Shown in pieces: positions 1 to 8,536 of a stretch of DNA of 64,000 nt. Location of the stretch: assembly GCA_014381825.1 (NCBI GenBank), contig JACNKX010000061.1, positions 62,001 to 126,000 of the forward strand, in the 5' to 3' direction. Origin of the DNA: Planctomycetota bacterium (GTDB lineage: Bacteria > Planctomycetota > Planctomycetia > Pirellulales > Pirellulaceae). A program made the translations under genes and the position numbers. Under the pieces are notes generated by a model, which searched no databases, had not been told where the DNA came from, and worked only from the letters and a program-made list of their open reading frames with translations. Position 1 is the first letter of the stretch. Each line of letters begins with the position of its first letter.

Positions 1-95
1 TCGATTCAGAGAATAACTTGCTGTTGGTGCGCGGAGCCATTCCGGGGCCGAATGGCGGGTTGGTAGTGATACGGGAAACGAATAAAGTTGGTTGA
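1..95 (+). CDS. rplC: 50S ribosomal protein L3, 3' end (partial)
   Basis: This is the last 30 codons of L3, cut by the left edge of the window; the reading frame starts at base 3. The visible C-terminus contains [13 protein letters not shown] followed by a short basic tail, which is the conserved end of bacterial L3. L3 is one of the first proteins bound to 23S rRNA. rplD follows after 47 bases, as in all S10 operons, so the identification is also supported by order. Confidence 0.93.
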   Translation, partial: DSENNLLLVRGAIPGPNGGLVVIRETNKVG

Positions 96-142
96 GCTGG
101 AATGAATTGTTTCGTCCGCTCGCATTGGAAGTGACTTGAGTC

Positions 143-787
143 ATGGCAAGCTTACCGATTTACGACCGCACCGGTGCTAAAGTTGGTGATTACGATATTG
201 AGCCGTCGGATTTAGCGGCTCGCATTAGCAAGCAGTTGCTGCATGATGCTGTCGTGATGTACCAAGCGAATCAACGTCAAGGTAGCCATAAGTCAAAGAC
301 GCGAGCCGAAGTGGCTGGCACGACAAAGAAAATGTATCGACAGAAGGGCACGGGTAATGCGCGTGCTGGTTCTCGTCGCTCGGGTATTCGGCGTGGTGGT
401 GGTCATATTCATGCGAAGTCACCTCGCGACTACTCGTATCGATTGCCTCGCAAGGCATTGCGAGCGGCAACTCGAATGGCGCTCGCGTCTAAGTTGCGTG
501 ACGATCAAGTTGTTGTGATTGACGAGTTGGCGTTTGGTCAGCCTTGCACGAAAGACATGGTGGCGATGCTGAAAGCTCTTGGGTTGGACGGTGCATCGGC
601 GCTGGTTGCCACGGAATCATTGGATATTAACGTTTATAAAAGTGCTCGAAATATCGAGAAGGTCAATGTGGCCCCGGTTGCTGAGTTGAATGCGTATTCG
701 GTTTTGGCGCCTCGCAAGCTGTTAGTTACCAAGGCCGCTTTGGATGCGATCCGCGAGCGGCATAGTTCGACCGCAGTGGCTTCGTAG
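143..787 (+). CDS. rplD: 50S ribosomal protein L4
   Basis: L4 binds 23S rRNA domain I and lines the exit tunnel. The 214-residue product has the normal length. The conserved basic loop with YRQKGTGNARAGSRRSGI (about residues 65-82) is the tunnel extension, followed by GGGHIHAKSPRDYSYRLPRK. The start ATG is preceded by a GGAAGTGA Shine-Dalgarno-like stretch. It sits between rplC and rplW. In enterobacteria L4 also represses its own operon; nothing here shows that directly. Confidence 0.97.
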   Translation: MASLPIYDRTGAKVGDYDIEPSDLAARISKQLLHDAVVMYQANQRQGSHKSKTRAEVAGTTKKMYRQKGTGNARAGSRRSGIRRGGGHIHAKSPRDYSYRLPRKALRAATRMALASKLRDDQVVVIDELAFGQPCTKDMVAMLKALGLDGASALVATESLDINVYKSARNIEKVNVAPVAELNAYSVLAPRKLLVTKAALDAIRERHSSTAVAS

Positions 788-813
788 TCTGCTGAGTATC
801 GGGAGTGACGTCG

Positions 814-1143
814 ATGGCTAAAAAAGACAGAAGTAAACAGGCTGACGCTGATAATGGGCTGAAGCTAGAGCCACATCAGATCATCTTGAGGACGCTTGTG
901 ACGGAAAAGGGTGTGCATCGTTCGACGCGAAATAATCAATACGCGTTCGAGGTGAATGCTCGTGCTAATAAGAGTGATGTAAAACGAGCTGTTGAAGAGT
1001 TGTTTGAGGTTACGGTCGAAAAGGTTCGTACGCAGAATCGTAAAGGCAAACCTCGTCGACACAAGTTTCGCTATGGTTATACAAAGAATTGGAAGAAGGC
1101 TCTGGTGACTCTGAATTCAGAGCACCGAATCGACTTCTTCTAG
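814..1143 (+). CDS. rplW: 50S ribosomal protein L23
   Basis: L23 sits at the tunnel exit and is the docking site for trigger factor and SRP. The 109-residue product carries the family core LRTLVTEKGVHRSTRNNQYAF and a basic loop QNRKGKPRRHKFRYG that contacts rRNA. A GTG three codons upstream (805) is in frame, but the GGGAG at 801-805 is correctly spaced for the ATG at 814, so that start is preferred. The gene follows rplD after 26 bases. Confidence 0.95.
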   Translation: MAKKDRSKQADADNGLKLEPHQIILRTLVTEKGVHRSTRNNQYAFEVNARANKSDVKRAVEELFEVTVEKVRTQNRKGKPRRHKFRYGYTKNWKKALVTLNSEHRIDFF

Positions 1144-1191
1144 TGATTGATTGGATAGTGTCTCCTGCGAAAGTTGGGGGGGAGTTAAGTC

Positions 1192-2055
1192 ATGGGAATT
1201 CGACATTACAAGCCAACGTCCGCCGGACGGCGTAACGCGACGGTTAGCGATTTCGCTGACTTGACGCCGGGCGTGAAGCCTGAGAAGTCGTTGATGCGAC
1301 CGCTGACGAAAACCGGTGGCCGAAATAATCAAGGCAAGATTACGTCGCGGCATCGCGGCGGCGGTCACAAGCGGCAGTATCGCTTGATCGATTTCGCTCG
1401 CAAGAAAGACGGCGTGCCCGCAAAGGTTGCGTCAATTGAATACGACCCAAATCGAAGTGCTCGCATTGCACTGCTGCATTATGTTGATGGCGAGAAGCGA
1501 TACATTTTGGCTCCTGACGGTTTGAAGGCTGGCGATCGGGTTCAGAATGGGCCGGAGGCGCCGCCGACATTGGGAAATACTTTGCCTTTGAAGAACATCC
1601 CGCTCGGTACGACGATTCACTGTATTGAGTTGTTGCCCGGTCGCGGTGGTCGCATGTGTCGAAGTGCAGGTACAAACGCGACGTTGATGGCTCGCGAATC
1701 TAATTGGGCTCAGGTCTCGCTCCCGAGTGGTGAGATTCGCCGAGTTCCAGCCGCTTGCCGGGCGACGATCGGCAAGGTTGGTAATACAGATCACATGGCG
1801 GTTGTGTTGGGTAAGGCTGGTCGTGCACGTTGGCTCGGCCGCCGGCCGCATGTTCGTGGTACGGCGATGAATCCTGTCGATCATCCGCATGGTGGTGGTG
1901 AAGGTCGGACGAAAGGTGGTCGCCATCCGGTAAGCCCGACTGGTGTTCCAGCGAAGGGTGGTCGTACTCGCCAGCGACGCAAGGCATCGAATTCGGCGAT
2001 TGTTCGTCGTCGTCGATCACGTCGTTACGGTCAGTTGCGGTTACCGAAGAGTTAA
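1192..2055 (+). CDS. rplB: 50S ribosomal protein L2
   Basis: L2 is needed for subunit joining and peptidyl-transferase assembly. The 287-residue product has the full family length, with the N-terminal [20 protein letters not shown], the OB-fold region [20 protein letters not shown], and the highly conserved C-terminal [14 protein letters not shown] whose histidine lies near the peptidyl-transferase centre. A purine-rich GGGGGGGAG lies just upstream of the ATG. It is in the standard position between rplW and rpsS. Confidence 0.97.
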   Translation: MGIRHYKPTSAGRRNATVSDFADLTPGVKPEKSLMRPLTKTGGRNNQGKITSRHRGGGHKRQYRLIDFARKKDGVPAKVASIEYDPNRSARIALLHYVDGEKRYILAPDGLKAGDRVQNGPEAPPTLGNTLPLKNIPLGTTIHCIELLPGRGGRMCRSAGTNATLMARESNWAQVSLPSGEIRRVPAACRATIGKVGNTDHMAVVLGKAGRARWLGRRPHVRGTAMNPVDHPHGGGEGRTKGGRHPVSPTGVPAKGGRTRQRRKASNSAIVRRRRSRRYGQLRLPKS

Positions 2056-2090
2056 TCTGCCGGAAAGGCATTTGGAGTAATTAGTTCGGC

Positions 2091-2360
2091 ATGAGTAGAT
2101 CCACTAAAAAAGGCCCGTACGTTGATTTGAAGCTGTACTCGAAGGTCCAGAAGCAGCAGGAACGTGGCAAGGCTGATCCCATCAAGACATGGGCGCGAGC
2201 GTGTACCATCGTGCCGGAGTTTGTTGGTGTGACGTTTATGGTTCATAACGGCAAGCAGCATTTGAAGGTGTTCGTTACAGAGGACATGGTCGGTCACAAG
2301 CTTGGTGAGTTTTCTCCCACGCGAACCTTCCGCGGTCACGGTGGTAAGGGTAAGCGTTAG
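2091..2360 (+). CDS. rpsS: 30S ribosomal protein S19
   Basis: S19 forms the head of the 30S subunit with S13. The 89-residue product starts [15 protein letters not shown] and contains the conserved [16 protein letters not shown] and [18 protein letters not shown] segments. Normal length and expected position between rplB and rplV. The 95-base gap to rplV is wider than most in this cluster and shows no obvious hairpin. Confidence 0.97.
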   Translation: MSRSTKKGPYVDLKLYSKVQKQQERGKADPIKTWARACTIVPEFVGVTFMVHNGKQHLKVFVTEDMVGHKLGEFSPTRTFRGHGGKGKR

Positions 2361-2455
2361 TCCGGTTGCTGATTTCGCTGGTCGTGATGCGATCGAATGA
2401 GTGAGCAAACGACAAGGGCCGGTTTAGGAAAGATAAGGTTTAGAGGGTTAAGACA

Positions 2456-2812
2456 ATGCCGTTTCGTGCCATGCATCGCAACGCTCGGATCAGTCCCCGC
2501 AAGGTGCGACACTTGGCGGATATGATTCGCGGGCGTTTCGCTGACGAAGCATTAGATTTGCTGAAATTTCAGCCACATCGCGGTGCTCGGATGCTTGAGA
2601 AGGTACTGCGAAGCGCGTTGGGAAATGCTCAAGATCCTGATCAGAACCCAGGTAAGACGATTCGAGTTGAACGGCTGGTTGTGGTGGATGCTCGTGTTGA
2701 TGGCGGTCCGATGTTCAAGCGGATGCGGCCTCGTGCACGCGGCATGGCCTTTTTGATCAAAAAACGGATGTCGCACATTCACGTCACACTGGAAGACATT
2801 AACGAGATTTAG
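2456..2812 (+). CDS. rplV: 50S ribosomal protein L22
   Basis: L22 lines the exit tunnel with its beta-hairpin. The 118-residue product has the family signature RNARISPRKVRHLADMIRG near the N-terminus and the hairpin region RMRPRARGMAFLIKKRMSHI. It ends two bases before the rpsC start codon (TAGATATG), so translation of the two genes is probably coupled. Confidence 0.96.
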   Translation: MPFRAMHRNARISPRKVRHLADMIRGRFADEALDLLKFQPHRGARMLEKVLRSALGNAQDPDQNPGKTIRVERLVVVDARVDGGPMFKRMRPRARGMAFLIKKRMSHIHVTLEDINEI

Positions 2813-2814
2813 AT

Positions 2815-3525
2815 ATGGGACAAAAAGTTAACCCTATCGGTTTCCGAACCGGTGTGATGATCGGGTGGAAGAGCCGTTGGTTCGCATCCAAGCAGGAGTT
2901 TGCCAATCTGCTGGTTGAGGATTTCAAGGTTCGGAATTTCATTAAGAAGCATCCGAAGAAGCAGCAATATCGCAACGCTGGTATTGACCGAATAGAAATC
3001 GAGCGAACGCGTGATGAAGTCAAAGTGGTGCTGCATGTCGCCCGACCGGGGTTGATCATTGGCAAGAAGGGTCAGGAAGTGGAGTTGTTGCAAGAGGAAC
3101 TCCAAAGCCTGATCGGTCGTCGTGTGAACTTGAAGGTTGAAGAAGTTGGCCGACCCGAGCTGATGGCTCAGTTGGTTGCTGAGGATATTGGACAGCAGTT
3201 GTCAAAGCGAGCGAGCTTTCGCCGAACCATTAAGCGTTCGATGGAGCAGACGATGGACGCTGGTGCCAAAGGTATTAAGATTCGCCTAGCGGGCCGACTC
3301 GGCGGCGCCGAGATGGCGCGTATTGAAAAACAGATTTCCGGATCGATTCCGTTGAGTACCTTGCGAGCAAAGATCGACTACGGCTTCCACGAAGCCAAGA
3401 CGGCTCAAGGTCACATCGGTATTCAGGTTTGGGTTAACCAAGGTATGTACGAAGGAGTCTCCGATGGCCCTGATGCCCAAGAGAGTCAAGCACCGAAAAA
3501 GCCAAAGAGGACGTATAAAAGGTAA
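2815..3525 (+). CDS. rpsC: 30S ribosomal protein S3
   Basis: S3 shapes the mRNA entry channel. The 236-residue product begins MGQKVNPIGFRTGVM, contains a KH domain with the GLIIGKKGQEV loop (about residues 80-90), and a C-terminal domain with GAKGIKIRLAGRLGGAEMAR. The last 20 residues, a Lys/Pro-rich tail beyond the conserved fold, are encoded in DNA that also encodes the start of rplP in another frame. The overlap is 62 bases, unusually long for this junction. Confidence 0.96.
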   Translation: MGQKVNPIGFRTGVMIGWKSRWFASKQEFANLLVEDFKVRNFIKKHPKKQQYRNAGIDRIEIERTRDEVKVVLHVARPGLIIGKKGQEVELLQEELQSLIGRRVNLKVEEVGRPELMAQLVAEDIGQQLSKRASFRRTIKRSMEQTMDAGAKGIKIRLAGRLGGAEMARIEKQISGSIPLSTLRAKIDYGFHEAKTAQGHIGIQVWVNQGMYEGVSDGPDAQESQAPKKPKRTYKR

Positions 3526-3880
3526 CGCGACTCGTGGCAACAAAGTTGTTTTCGGTGACTTTGGCCTGCAATCACTAGAAGGTGGTTGGATCAAGGCGCA
3601 GACCATCGAAGCGGGTCGTATTGCTGCCCAGCAATATATCCGTGGCGAAGGCCGCTTGTACGTTCGACTGTTTCCGCATCGTTCGATTACTTCGACGCCG
3701 TTGGAAACGCGAATGGGAAAAGGTAAGGGAGAACCGGAAGCCTGGGTGGCGACGGTTCGGCCTGGAACAGTTTTGTATGAACTCGGTGGTGTAACTGAAG
3801 ATCAGGCTAAGGTGTGCTTCGCTCGATTGGCTCACAAGATGCCTGTGCGAGTGCGACTTGTGCGACGCCGTCCTGCTTAA
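3464..3880 (+). CDS. rplP: 50S ribosomal protein L16
   Basis: L16 completes the A-site side of the peptidyl-transferase centre. The 138-residue product has the canonical N-terminus LMPKRVKHRKSQRGR and the signature RMGKGKGEPEAWVA (about residues 84-97). The start at 3464 lies inside rpsC; it is supported by an AAGGAG Shine-Dalgarno about 8 bases upstream and by the need for the conserved N-terminus, which leaves no later start. The gene therefore overlaps rpsC by 62 bases in a different frame. Confidence 0.96.
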   Translation: MALMPKRVKHRKSQRGRIKGNATRGNKVVFGDFGLQSLEGGWIKAQTIEAGRIAAQQYIRGEGRLYVRLFPHRSITSTPLETRMGKGKGEPEAWVATVRPGTVLYELGGVTEDQAKVCFARLAHKMPVRVRLVRRRPA

Positions 3881-3911
3881 CACCACTTAACGATAGAAAA
3901 AGGTTGGGTCG

Positions 3912-4115
3912 ATGAAGGCCGCAGAACTTCGAGAAATGAGCGACGAGCAACTTGAGCTGGCGCTCAAGGAAACATGCGATCGTCTGTTTCGGCTGCGACT
4001 GCAATCGCAGACCGAACGATTGGACGCACCAAGCGAACTGCGAAAATGCCGACGACTTGTTGCTCGTATTAAAACATTGTTGCACCAAAGACAGGCACAG
4101 GCGGCTTCCGCCTAG
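3912..4115 (+). CDS. rpmC: 50S ribosomal protein L29
   Basis: A 67-residue helical-hairpin protein at the tunnel exit next to L23. The N-terminal MKAAELREMSDEQLELALKE and the ELRKCRRLVARIKTLL helix fit L29. It starts after an AAAAAGG ribosome-binding site and lies in the usual order rplP-rpmC-rpsQ. Confidence 0.94.
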   Translation: MKAAELREMSDEQLELALKETCDRLFRLRLQSQTERLDAPSELRKCRRLVARIKTLLHQRQAQAASA

Positions 4116-4150
4116 GCGAATCTAAAGGGTATTGAAAGAGTAGATAAGAC

Positions 4151-4453
4151 ATGCCAAAGAAAGTTGCTACCGGCGTTGTTACGAGCGACAAATGCGACAA
4201 GACACGCCGCGTTGAAATCGCTCGACAAGTCCAGCACCCGAAATACGGCAAATTCGTCCGCCAACGAACCGTTTGCTACGTCCATGACGAGGGCAACGAG
4301 TCTGGTCAGGGTGACATGGTAGAGATCGTCGAGTCGAGACCTTTGTCGAAGACGAAGCGATGGGAGTTAGTTCGTGTTGTTGAGAAGAGTCGCGCTGTTG
4401 ATGTGGCAGCGCTGAAGGCTGCTCGCGAGCAAGCGGTCGACGATTCGGAGTAA
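4151..4453 (+). CDS. rpsQ: 30S ribosomal protein S17
   Basis: S17 is an early 16S rRNA binder with an OB fold. The 100-residue product keeps [18 protein letters not shown], the HPKYGKFV strand and the [18 protein letters not shown] motif. A C-terminal helix of about 15 residues (Ala/Glu-rich) extends slightly beyond short S17 proteins. The order rpmC-rpsQ-rplN is standard. Confidence 0.95.
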   Translation: MPKKVATGVVTSDKCDKTRRVEIARQVQHPKYGKFVRQRTVCYVHDEGNESGQGDMVEIVESRPLSKTKRWELVRVVEKSRAVDVAALKAAREQAVDDSE

Positions 4454-4465
4454 GGATGTAGTACG

Positions 4466-4834
4466 ATGATTCAGCAAGAATCGCGGCTTTCAGTCGCAGA
4501 CAATACGGGTGCTAAAGAAATCCAGTGCATCAAGGTTCTGGGTGGATCGCGACGTCGATTTGCGGGCCTTGGCGATGTGATTATTTGCAGTGTTAAAAGC
4601 GTGATACCTGGTAGCGAAGTTAAGAAGAAGACAATTGTGCGTGCGGTCATTGTTCGCGTGAAGAAGTCTACGCGACGTCCCGACGGCAGCTACATTCGGT
4701 TCGACAGCAACGCCGCTGTGATCGTGGACAACGATGGCAACCCTCGAGGGACTCGCATCTTTGGTGCCGTCGCTCGCGAGTTGCGGGATTGCAATTTCAT
4801 GAAGATCGTGAGCCTCGCGAACGAGGTGGTCTAA
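4466..4834 (+). CDS. rplN: 50S ribosomal protein L14
   Basis: L14 forms an intersubunit bridge. The 122-residue product has the usual length and motifs: [19 protein letters not shown] at the start, then [14 protein letters not shown] and a conserved [20 protein letters not shown]. The stop codon overlaps the start of rplX (TAATG), indicating coupled translation. Confidence 0.97.
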   Translation: MIQQESRLSVADNTGAKEIQCIKVLGGSRRRFAGLGDVIICSVKSVIPGSEVKKKTIVRAVIVRVKKSTRRPDGSYIRFDSNAAVIVDNDGNPRGTRIFGAVARELRDCNFMKIVSLANEVV

Positions 4835-5181
4835 TGCATATTAAAACTGATGATACCGTACAAGTAATCGCTGGTAACGATCGAGGTAAGCAGGGCCGAG
4901 TGCTCAGCATCGACCGTCCGAGCGGGAAGCTTGTCGTCGAAGGTTGCAATCGTGTTTACAAGCACGTGCGACGAAGCCAGAAGAATCCGCAAGGTGGTCG
5001 GCTCTCCAAAGAGATGCCCCTTCAGATATCAAACGTATTGTTATTCTGCACTCAGTGTGCCCAGGGTGTTCGCACCGGCGCACGAATCGCGGAAGACGGC
5101 AGTAAGGAACGCTTTTGCCGAAAGTGCAGTACCGCACTCGGTCAGATCGCACCCGCAAAGGACAAACAGGCCTCCACATAA
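4834..5181 (+). CDS. rplX: 50S ribosomal protein L24
   Basis: L24 initiates 50S assembly. The 115-residue product starts [20 protein letters not shown], the KOW motif, and continues with VEGCNRVYKHVRRSQKNPQG. The C-terminal half has two CxxC pairs (CTQC and CRKC), so it is the zinc-ribbon-containing form. The start at 4834 overlaps the rplN stop as TAATG; a longer in-frame extension from 4789 would lie inside rplN and adds only residues absent from the family. Confidence 0.95.
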   Translation: MHIKTDDTVQVIAGNDRGKQGRVLSIDRPSGKLVVEGCNRVYKHVRRSQKNPQGGRLSKEMPLQISNVLLFCTQCAQGVRTGARIAEDGSKERFCRKCSTALGQIAPAKDKQAST

Positions 5182-5239
5182 AACAGGCATACGAGACATT
5201 GGGGCGGTGATACGCCGACCACGCTAAGGCAACGAAACT

Positions 5240-5806
5240 ATGGTCCCTCGACTACAAGAAAAATATCAAGACGAGATCCTTCCGGCTTTGAAGGAAAAGC
5301 TTCAGCGAGATAATCGCATGGCGCTGCCTCGTTTGCAAAAGATCGTCGTGAATATGGGAGTCGGTGAGGCGACTCAAGATAAGAAGCATCTCGAGACGGC
5401 TGTCGATGCACTCACGCAGATAACAGGCCAGAAACCAATCATCACCAAAGCTCGAAGATCGATCGCTGGCTTTAAGCTGCGAGAAGGTCAAAGCATTGGT
5501 GCGAAGGTGACGTTGAGACGTCAGCGGATGTACGAGTTTCTCGATCGATTGATTGCGATTGCGTTGCCACGTGTTCGTGACTTTCGTGGAGTTAGCGAAA
5601 CAGCCTTTGACGGCAATGGAAACTACAGTCTTGGATTGACGGAACAGCTGGTTTTTCCGGAGTTGAATCCGGACAAGTTTCCAAATATCCAGGGAATGAA
5701 TATTACGTTTGTTACTTCGACGGCCAGCAACGACGAGGCTCGCGAATTGTTGCGACTCTTTGGGATGCCGTTCCGTCAGGCGGAGACGCCCGCAGGTGCG
5801 GCATAG
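5240..5806 (+). CDS. rplE: 50S ribosomal protein L5
   Basis: L5 carries 5S rRNA into the large subunit. The 188-residue product has [18 protein letters not shown], the segment [20 protein letters not shown] and the loop [20 protein letters not shown], all family hallmarks. It follows rplX after 58 bases and precedes rpsN. Confidence 0.96.
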   Translation: MVPRLQEKYQDEILPALKEKLQRDNRMALPRLQKIVVNMGVGEATQDKKHLETAVDALTQITGQKPIITKARRSIAGFKLREGQSIGAKVTLRRQRMYEFLDRLIAIALPRVRDFRGVSETAFDGNGNYSLGLTEQLVFPELNPDKFPNIQGMNITFVTSTASNDEARELLRLFGMPFRQAETPAGAA

Positions 5807-5841
5807 GCTCCGTCCGTTTTATCGATCAACAGGAATACGTT

Positions 5842-6027
5842 GTGGCGAGCAAATCGAAAATCGCAAAGGCTAGCAGGACGCCGAAGTTTTCAACTCGGCA
5901 AGAGCGGCGATGTAATCTATGCGGGCGACCGCGCGCCGTTTATCGCAAATTCGGCGTATGCCGCATTTGTTTCCGTAAGTTCGCGGAACAGGGATTGATT
6001 CCTGGCGTCCGAAAGTCCAGTTGGTAA
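5842..6027 (+). CDS. rpsN: 30S ribosomal protein S14, zinc-binding type
   Basis: The 61-residue product is the short, zinc-binding S14 form: CNLC and CRIC form a four-cysteine site, followed by the conserved [18 protein letters not shown] end. The start is GTG at 5842 with AGGA seven bases upstream. Organisms can carry a second zinc-free S14 paralogue; none is in this window. Confidence 0.95.
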   Translation: MASKSKIAKASRTPKFSTRQERRCNLCGRPRAVYRKFGVCRICFRKFAEQGLIPGVRKSSW

Positions 6028-6045
6028 GCAGAGGACCTAAGTCAC

Positions 6046-6441
6046 ATGATGACCGACCCGATTGCCGATATGTTGACGCGGATACGAAATGCCGTTCGTG
6101 TCGAACGTCCGAATGTGGATATGCCGCTCTCGAAAGTCAAGCAAGGCTTAGCCGAAGTGCTAAAGCGTGAAGGCTATATCTGGGACTGGCAAGAAGTAGA
6201 AGAACAGCCCGTTAACCAGTTGCGGCTCGATTTGAAATATGGCCCGAATGGCGAGCGCGTCATCCAGCGGATTCGGCGCGTCAGCAAACCTGGCTGTCGG
6301 GTGTATCGCAAGGCACGTGACCTGAAGCCTGTGTTGAACGGGCTCGGTATCACGATCCTCAGCACGAGTCGTGGGTTAGTAAGTGATCGCGAGGCGCGAC
6401 AGCGCAAGCTGGGCGGCGAAGTCTTGTGCGAAGTGTGGTAG
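6046..6441 (+). CDS. rpsH: 30S ribosomal protein S8
   Basis: S8 organises the central domain of 16S rRNA. The 131-residue product begins MMTDPIADMLTRIRNAV and ends with the signature region LGITILSTSRGLVSDREA and LGGEVLCEVW. Two ATG codons lie in tandem at the start and cannot be told apart here. Standard position between rpsN and rplF. Confidence 0.96.
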   Translation: MMTDPIADMLTRIRNAVRVERPNVDMPLSKVKQGLAEVLKREGYIWDWQEVEEQPVNQLRLDLKYGPNGERVIQRIRRVSKPGCRVYRKARDLKPVLNGLGITILSTSRGLVSDREARQRKLGGEVLCEVW

Positions 6442-6506
6442 TGGCGAATTACGTCGCTGCAATAGCGTAGTTTGATAACAACAAACCTGAGCGAATAGTC
6501 GTAACG

Positions 6507-7049
6507 ATGTCACGTATTGGTAAAAAACCTGTATCGATCGTGGATGGCGTAAAAGTCGCTATTCAAGACCGCGTTGTCACCGTCGAAGGGCCACTCGGTA
6601 AGTTGCAATACGAGCATCGACCCGAAATAGCGATTGCCGTCGACGAAGGCGCAAAAGAACTCTCTGTCAGCCGCGAGTCTGATGATCGTGAAGTTCGTGC
6701 TTATCATGGACTGACGCGTTCTTTGATCAATAACATGATCATCGGTGTGAAGGACGGCTACGAAAAGCGTCTTGAGATCGTCGGTGTCGGTTACGTTGGG
6801 TCACTTCAGGGTGATACGTTGAGCCTGCGGGTTGGATTTGCGAACGAGATCAAGAAGAAAGTACCCAGTGGTCTGGATGTCAGTTGCCCCGATCAGACGC
6901 ATGTCGTGGTCAAGGGTTGCGACAAGCAGATGGTTGGCCAGTTCGCCGCGGAAGTCCGAGCTTGCCGAAAGCCGGAGCCTTACAAGGGCAAGGGAATTCG
7001 TTATCAAGGTGAGCACGTGAAGATCAAGCCGGGTAAGTCGGCTACGTAA
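6507..7049 (+). CDS. rplF: 50S ribosomal protein L6
   Basis: L6 sits at the base of the L7/L12 stalk. The 180-residue product contains MSRIGKKPVSIVDGV, the RSLINNMIIGVKDGYEKRLE segment and the C-terminal signature KPEPYKGKGIRYQGEHV. Length is typical. Confidence 0.97.
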   Translation: MSRIGKKPVSIVDGVKVAIQDRVVTVEGPLGKLQYEHRPEIAIAVDEGAKELSVSRESDDREVRAYHGLTRSLINNMIIGVKDGYEKRLEIVGVGYVGSLQGDTLSLRVGFANEIKKKVPSGLDVSCPDQTHVVVKGCDKQMVGQFAAEVRACRKPEPYKGKGIRYQGEHVKIKPGKSAT

Positions 7050-7068
7050 TACAAAGAAGGCAACAGTC

Positions 7069-7437
7069 GTGGATAAAAACAAATTCATCCAGAAGCAACG
7101 TGAGCGGCGTCAGTTTCGCGTCAGAAAGAAACTGCGTGGCGACGGTGACCGACCTCGTATGTGTATCTATCGCAGCAACAAGCATATTGGTTGCCAGTTG
7201 ATTGATGATGTATCAAAAAGGACTTTGGTTTCAGTCAGCACGCGAGATAAGGACTTGCGAGAGTCCGTTTCGACTGGTGGAAACAAAGACGCGGCTCAGG
7301 CGATCGGTAAAGCGATTGCGGAGCGTGCGTTGGCGGCTGGGATTAAAGCCGTGCGACTGGATCGCGGAGCCTCGAAGTATCACGGACGCATCGCCGCACT
7401 GGCCGACGCCGCTCGTGAAGCCGGGCTGACCCTGTAA
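7069..7437 (+). CDS. rplR: 50S ribosomal protein L18
   Basis: L18 binds 5S rRNA with L5. The 122-residue product starts at GTG (7069) after AAGAAGG and has RRQFRVRKKLRGDGDRPRM, the NKHIGCQLIDD strand and the C-terminal DRGASKYHGRIAALADAARE signature. Expected position between rplF and rpsE. Confidence 0.96.
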   Translation: MDKNKFIQKQRERRQFRVRKKLRGDGDRPRMCIYRSNKHIGCQLIDDVSKRTLVSVSTRDKDLRESVSTGGNKDAAQAIGKAIAERALAAGIKAVRLDRGASKYHGRIAALADAAREAGLTL

Positions 7438-7470
7438 CTAAAGACAAGAATCAATCGGAGCGAACAGATC

Positions 7471-7956
7471 GTGCCTACAGACACATCGCAATCCCAAGAT
7501 CTCGAACGGACGATCAAGATTCGCCGCTGTGCTGCCGTAGTTAAAGGTGGCCGTCGATTTAGCTTCGCGGCAATGGTGGTTGTCGGTAACGGCAATGGCA
7601 GGGTTGGCTGGGGCTATGGCAAGGCGAACGAAGTTCCGCCGAGTGTCGAGAAGGCCACGAAACAAGCGTCGCGAGAGCAGGTAGACATTCCGATCGCGGA
7701 AGGTACAGTACCCCACGTAGTCAAAGGGCATTTCGGTGCGGGTTCGGTCATCCTCGTCCCGGCTGGTCCTGGTACTGGTATCATTGCCGGCGCTGCCGTT
7801 CGCGCAGTATGCGAAGCGGCTGGCATTCAAAACATTTTGACGAAGAGCATCGGGACGAATAACCCAATTACTTTGGTCAAGGCGACTTTCGACGCCCTGA
7901 GCAAACTCAGAACTCAACAAGATATCGAACGACTGCGGGGAGTTTCGCTGTCATGA
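7471..7956 (+). CDS. rpsE: 30S ribosomal protein S5
   Basis: S5 contributes to decoding accuracy and mRNA unwinding. The 161-residue product has the dsRNA-binding-like N-terminal domain with KGGRRFSFAAMVVVGNGNGR and the C-terminal fold ending around SIGTNNPITLVKATFDAL. The start is GTG, with GGAG upstream. Its stop overlaps the rplO start (ATGA), which leaves no room for rpmD, normally found here. Confidence 0.96.
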   Translation: MPTDTSQSQDLERTIKIRRCAAVVKGGRRFSFAAMVVVGNGNGRVGWGYGKANEVPPSVEKATKQASREQVDIPIAEGTVPHVVKGHFGAGSVILVPAGPGTGIIAGAAVRAVCEAAGIQNILTKSIGTNNPITLVKATFDALSKLRTQQDIERLRGVSLS

Positions 7957-8447
7957 ATTTGAATGACGTACATCGTGGCATCAATAAGTTCAAAAAACGC
8001 CGCCGAATCGGACGTGGTCCGGGTTCTGGACATGGCAAAACTGCGGGTCGTGGCCACAAAGGCCAGAAATCCAACCGTGGTTACTCGGCGCTTGCGATTT
8101 TTGAAGGAGGGCGCACTCCGCTCGTCCGTCGAATTCCGAAACGTGGGTTTAATAACAAATTCGCCGTAACCGTAGCCGTTGTGAACGTAGGCGACCTAGA
8201 CAGTGCTTTCAATGCTGGCGACGAAGTCACGCTTGAGCTGTTGCGAGAAAAAGATCTTGCCAAGAGTCGCTACGATATCTTAAAAATCCTAGGCGATGGC
8301 GAGCTCACGAAGAAGCTCAAAGTGAGCGGCCACCGATTCAGCACTTCCGCTCGCGAGAAGATCGAAAAAGCTGGCGGCGAGGTGGTCGTCGTTCCCGGCA
8401 AGACCACCGTGGAAGAAAAGAAGAAGCTGGCGAAGTCGAAGTCCTAG
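7953..8447 (+). CDS. rplO: 50S ribosomal protein L15
   Basis: L15 is a late assembly protein of the 50S subunit. The 164-residue product has a Gly/Arg-rich N-terminus RIGRGPGSGHGKTAGRGHKG followed by FEGGRTPLVRRIPKRGF, as in the family, and a Lys-rich C-terminal tail of about 15 residues. Its start is coupled to the rpsE stop. A perfect hairpin lies three bases after its stop codon. Confidence 0.96.
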   Translation: MNLNDVHRGINKFKKRRRIGRGPGSGHGKTAGRGHKGQKSNRGYSALAIFEGGRTPLVRRIPKRGFNNKFAVTVAVVNVGDLDSAFNAGDEVTLELLREKDLAKSRYDILKILGDGELTKKLKVSGHRFSTSAREKIEKAGGEVVVVPGKTTVEEKKKLAKSKS

Positions 8448-8450
8448 ACT

Positions 8451-8466
8451 GGGAAGCTCGCTTCCC
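8451..8466. promoter_or_regulatory. Hairpin between rplO and secY
   Basis: GGGAAG, the tetraloop CTCG and CTTCCC form a perfect six-base-pair stem three bases after the rplO stop codon. No T-tract follows, so it is not a classical terminator. It could limit 3' decay or set the transcript ratio between the ribosomal genes and secY. This is an inference from position and symmetry only. Confidence 0.45.
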
Positions 8467-8536
8467 TGTGCGTGAGTCCTCCTCGGGCCGCGCGAACTTG
8501 AACTAGCCCTCTAATGACTAGGGACGGATCGATATC

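Noticed and set aside
1340-1926. Overlapping minus-strand open frames of 111 and 164 codons inside rplB
   Set aside because: They are antisense to a highly conserved gene, have odd His/Thr/Arg-rich composition, no ribosome-binding site and no family motif.
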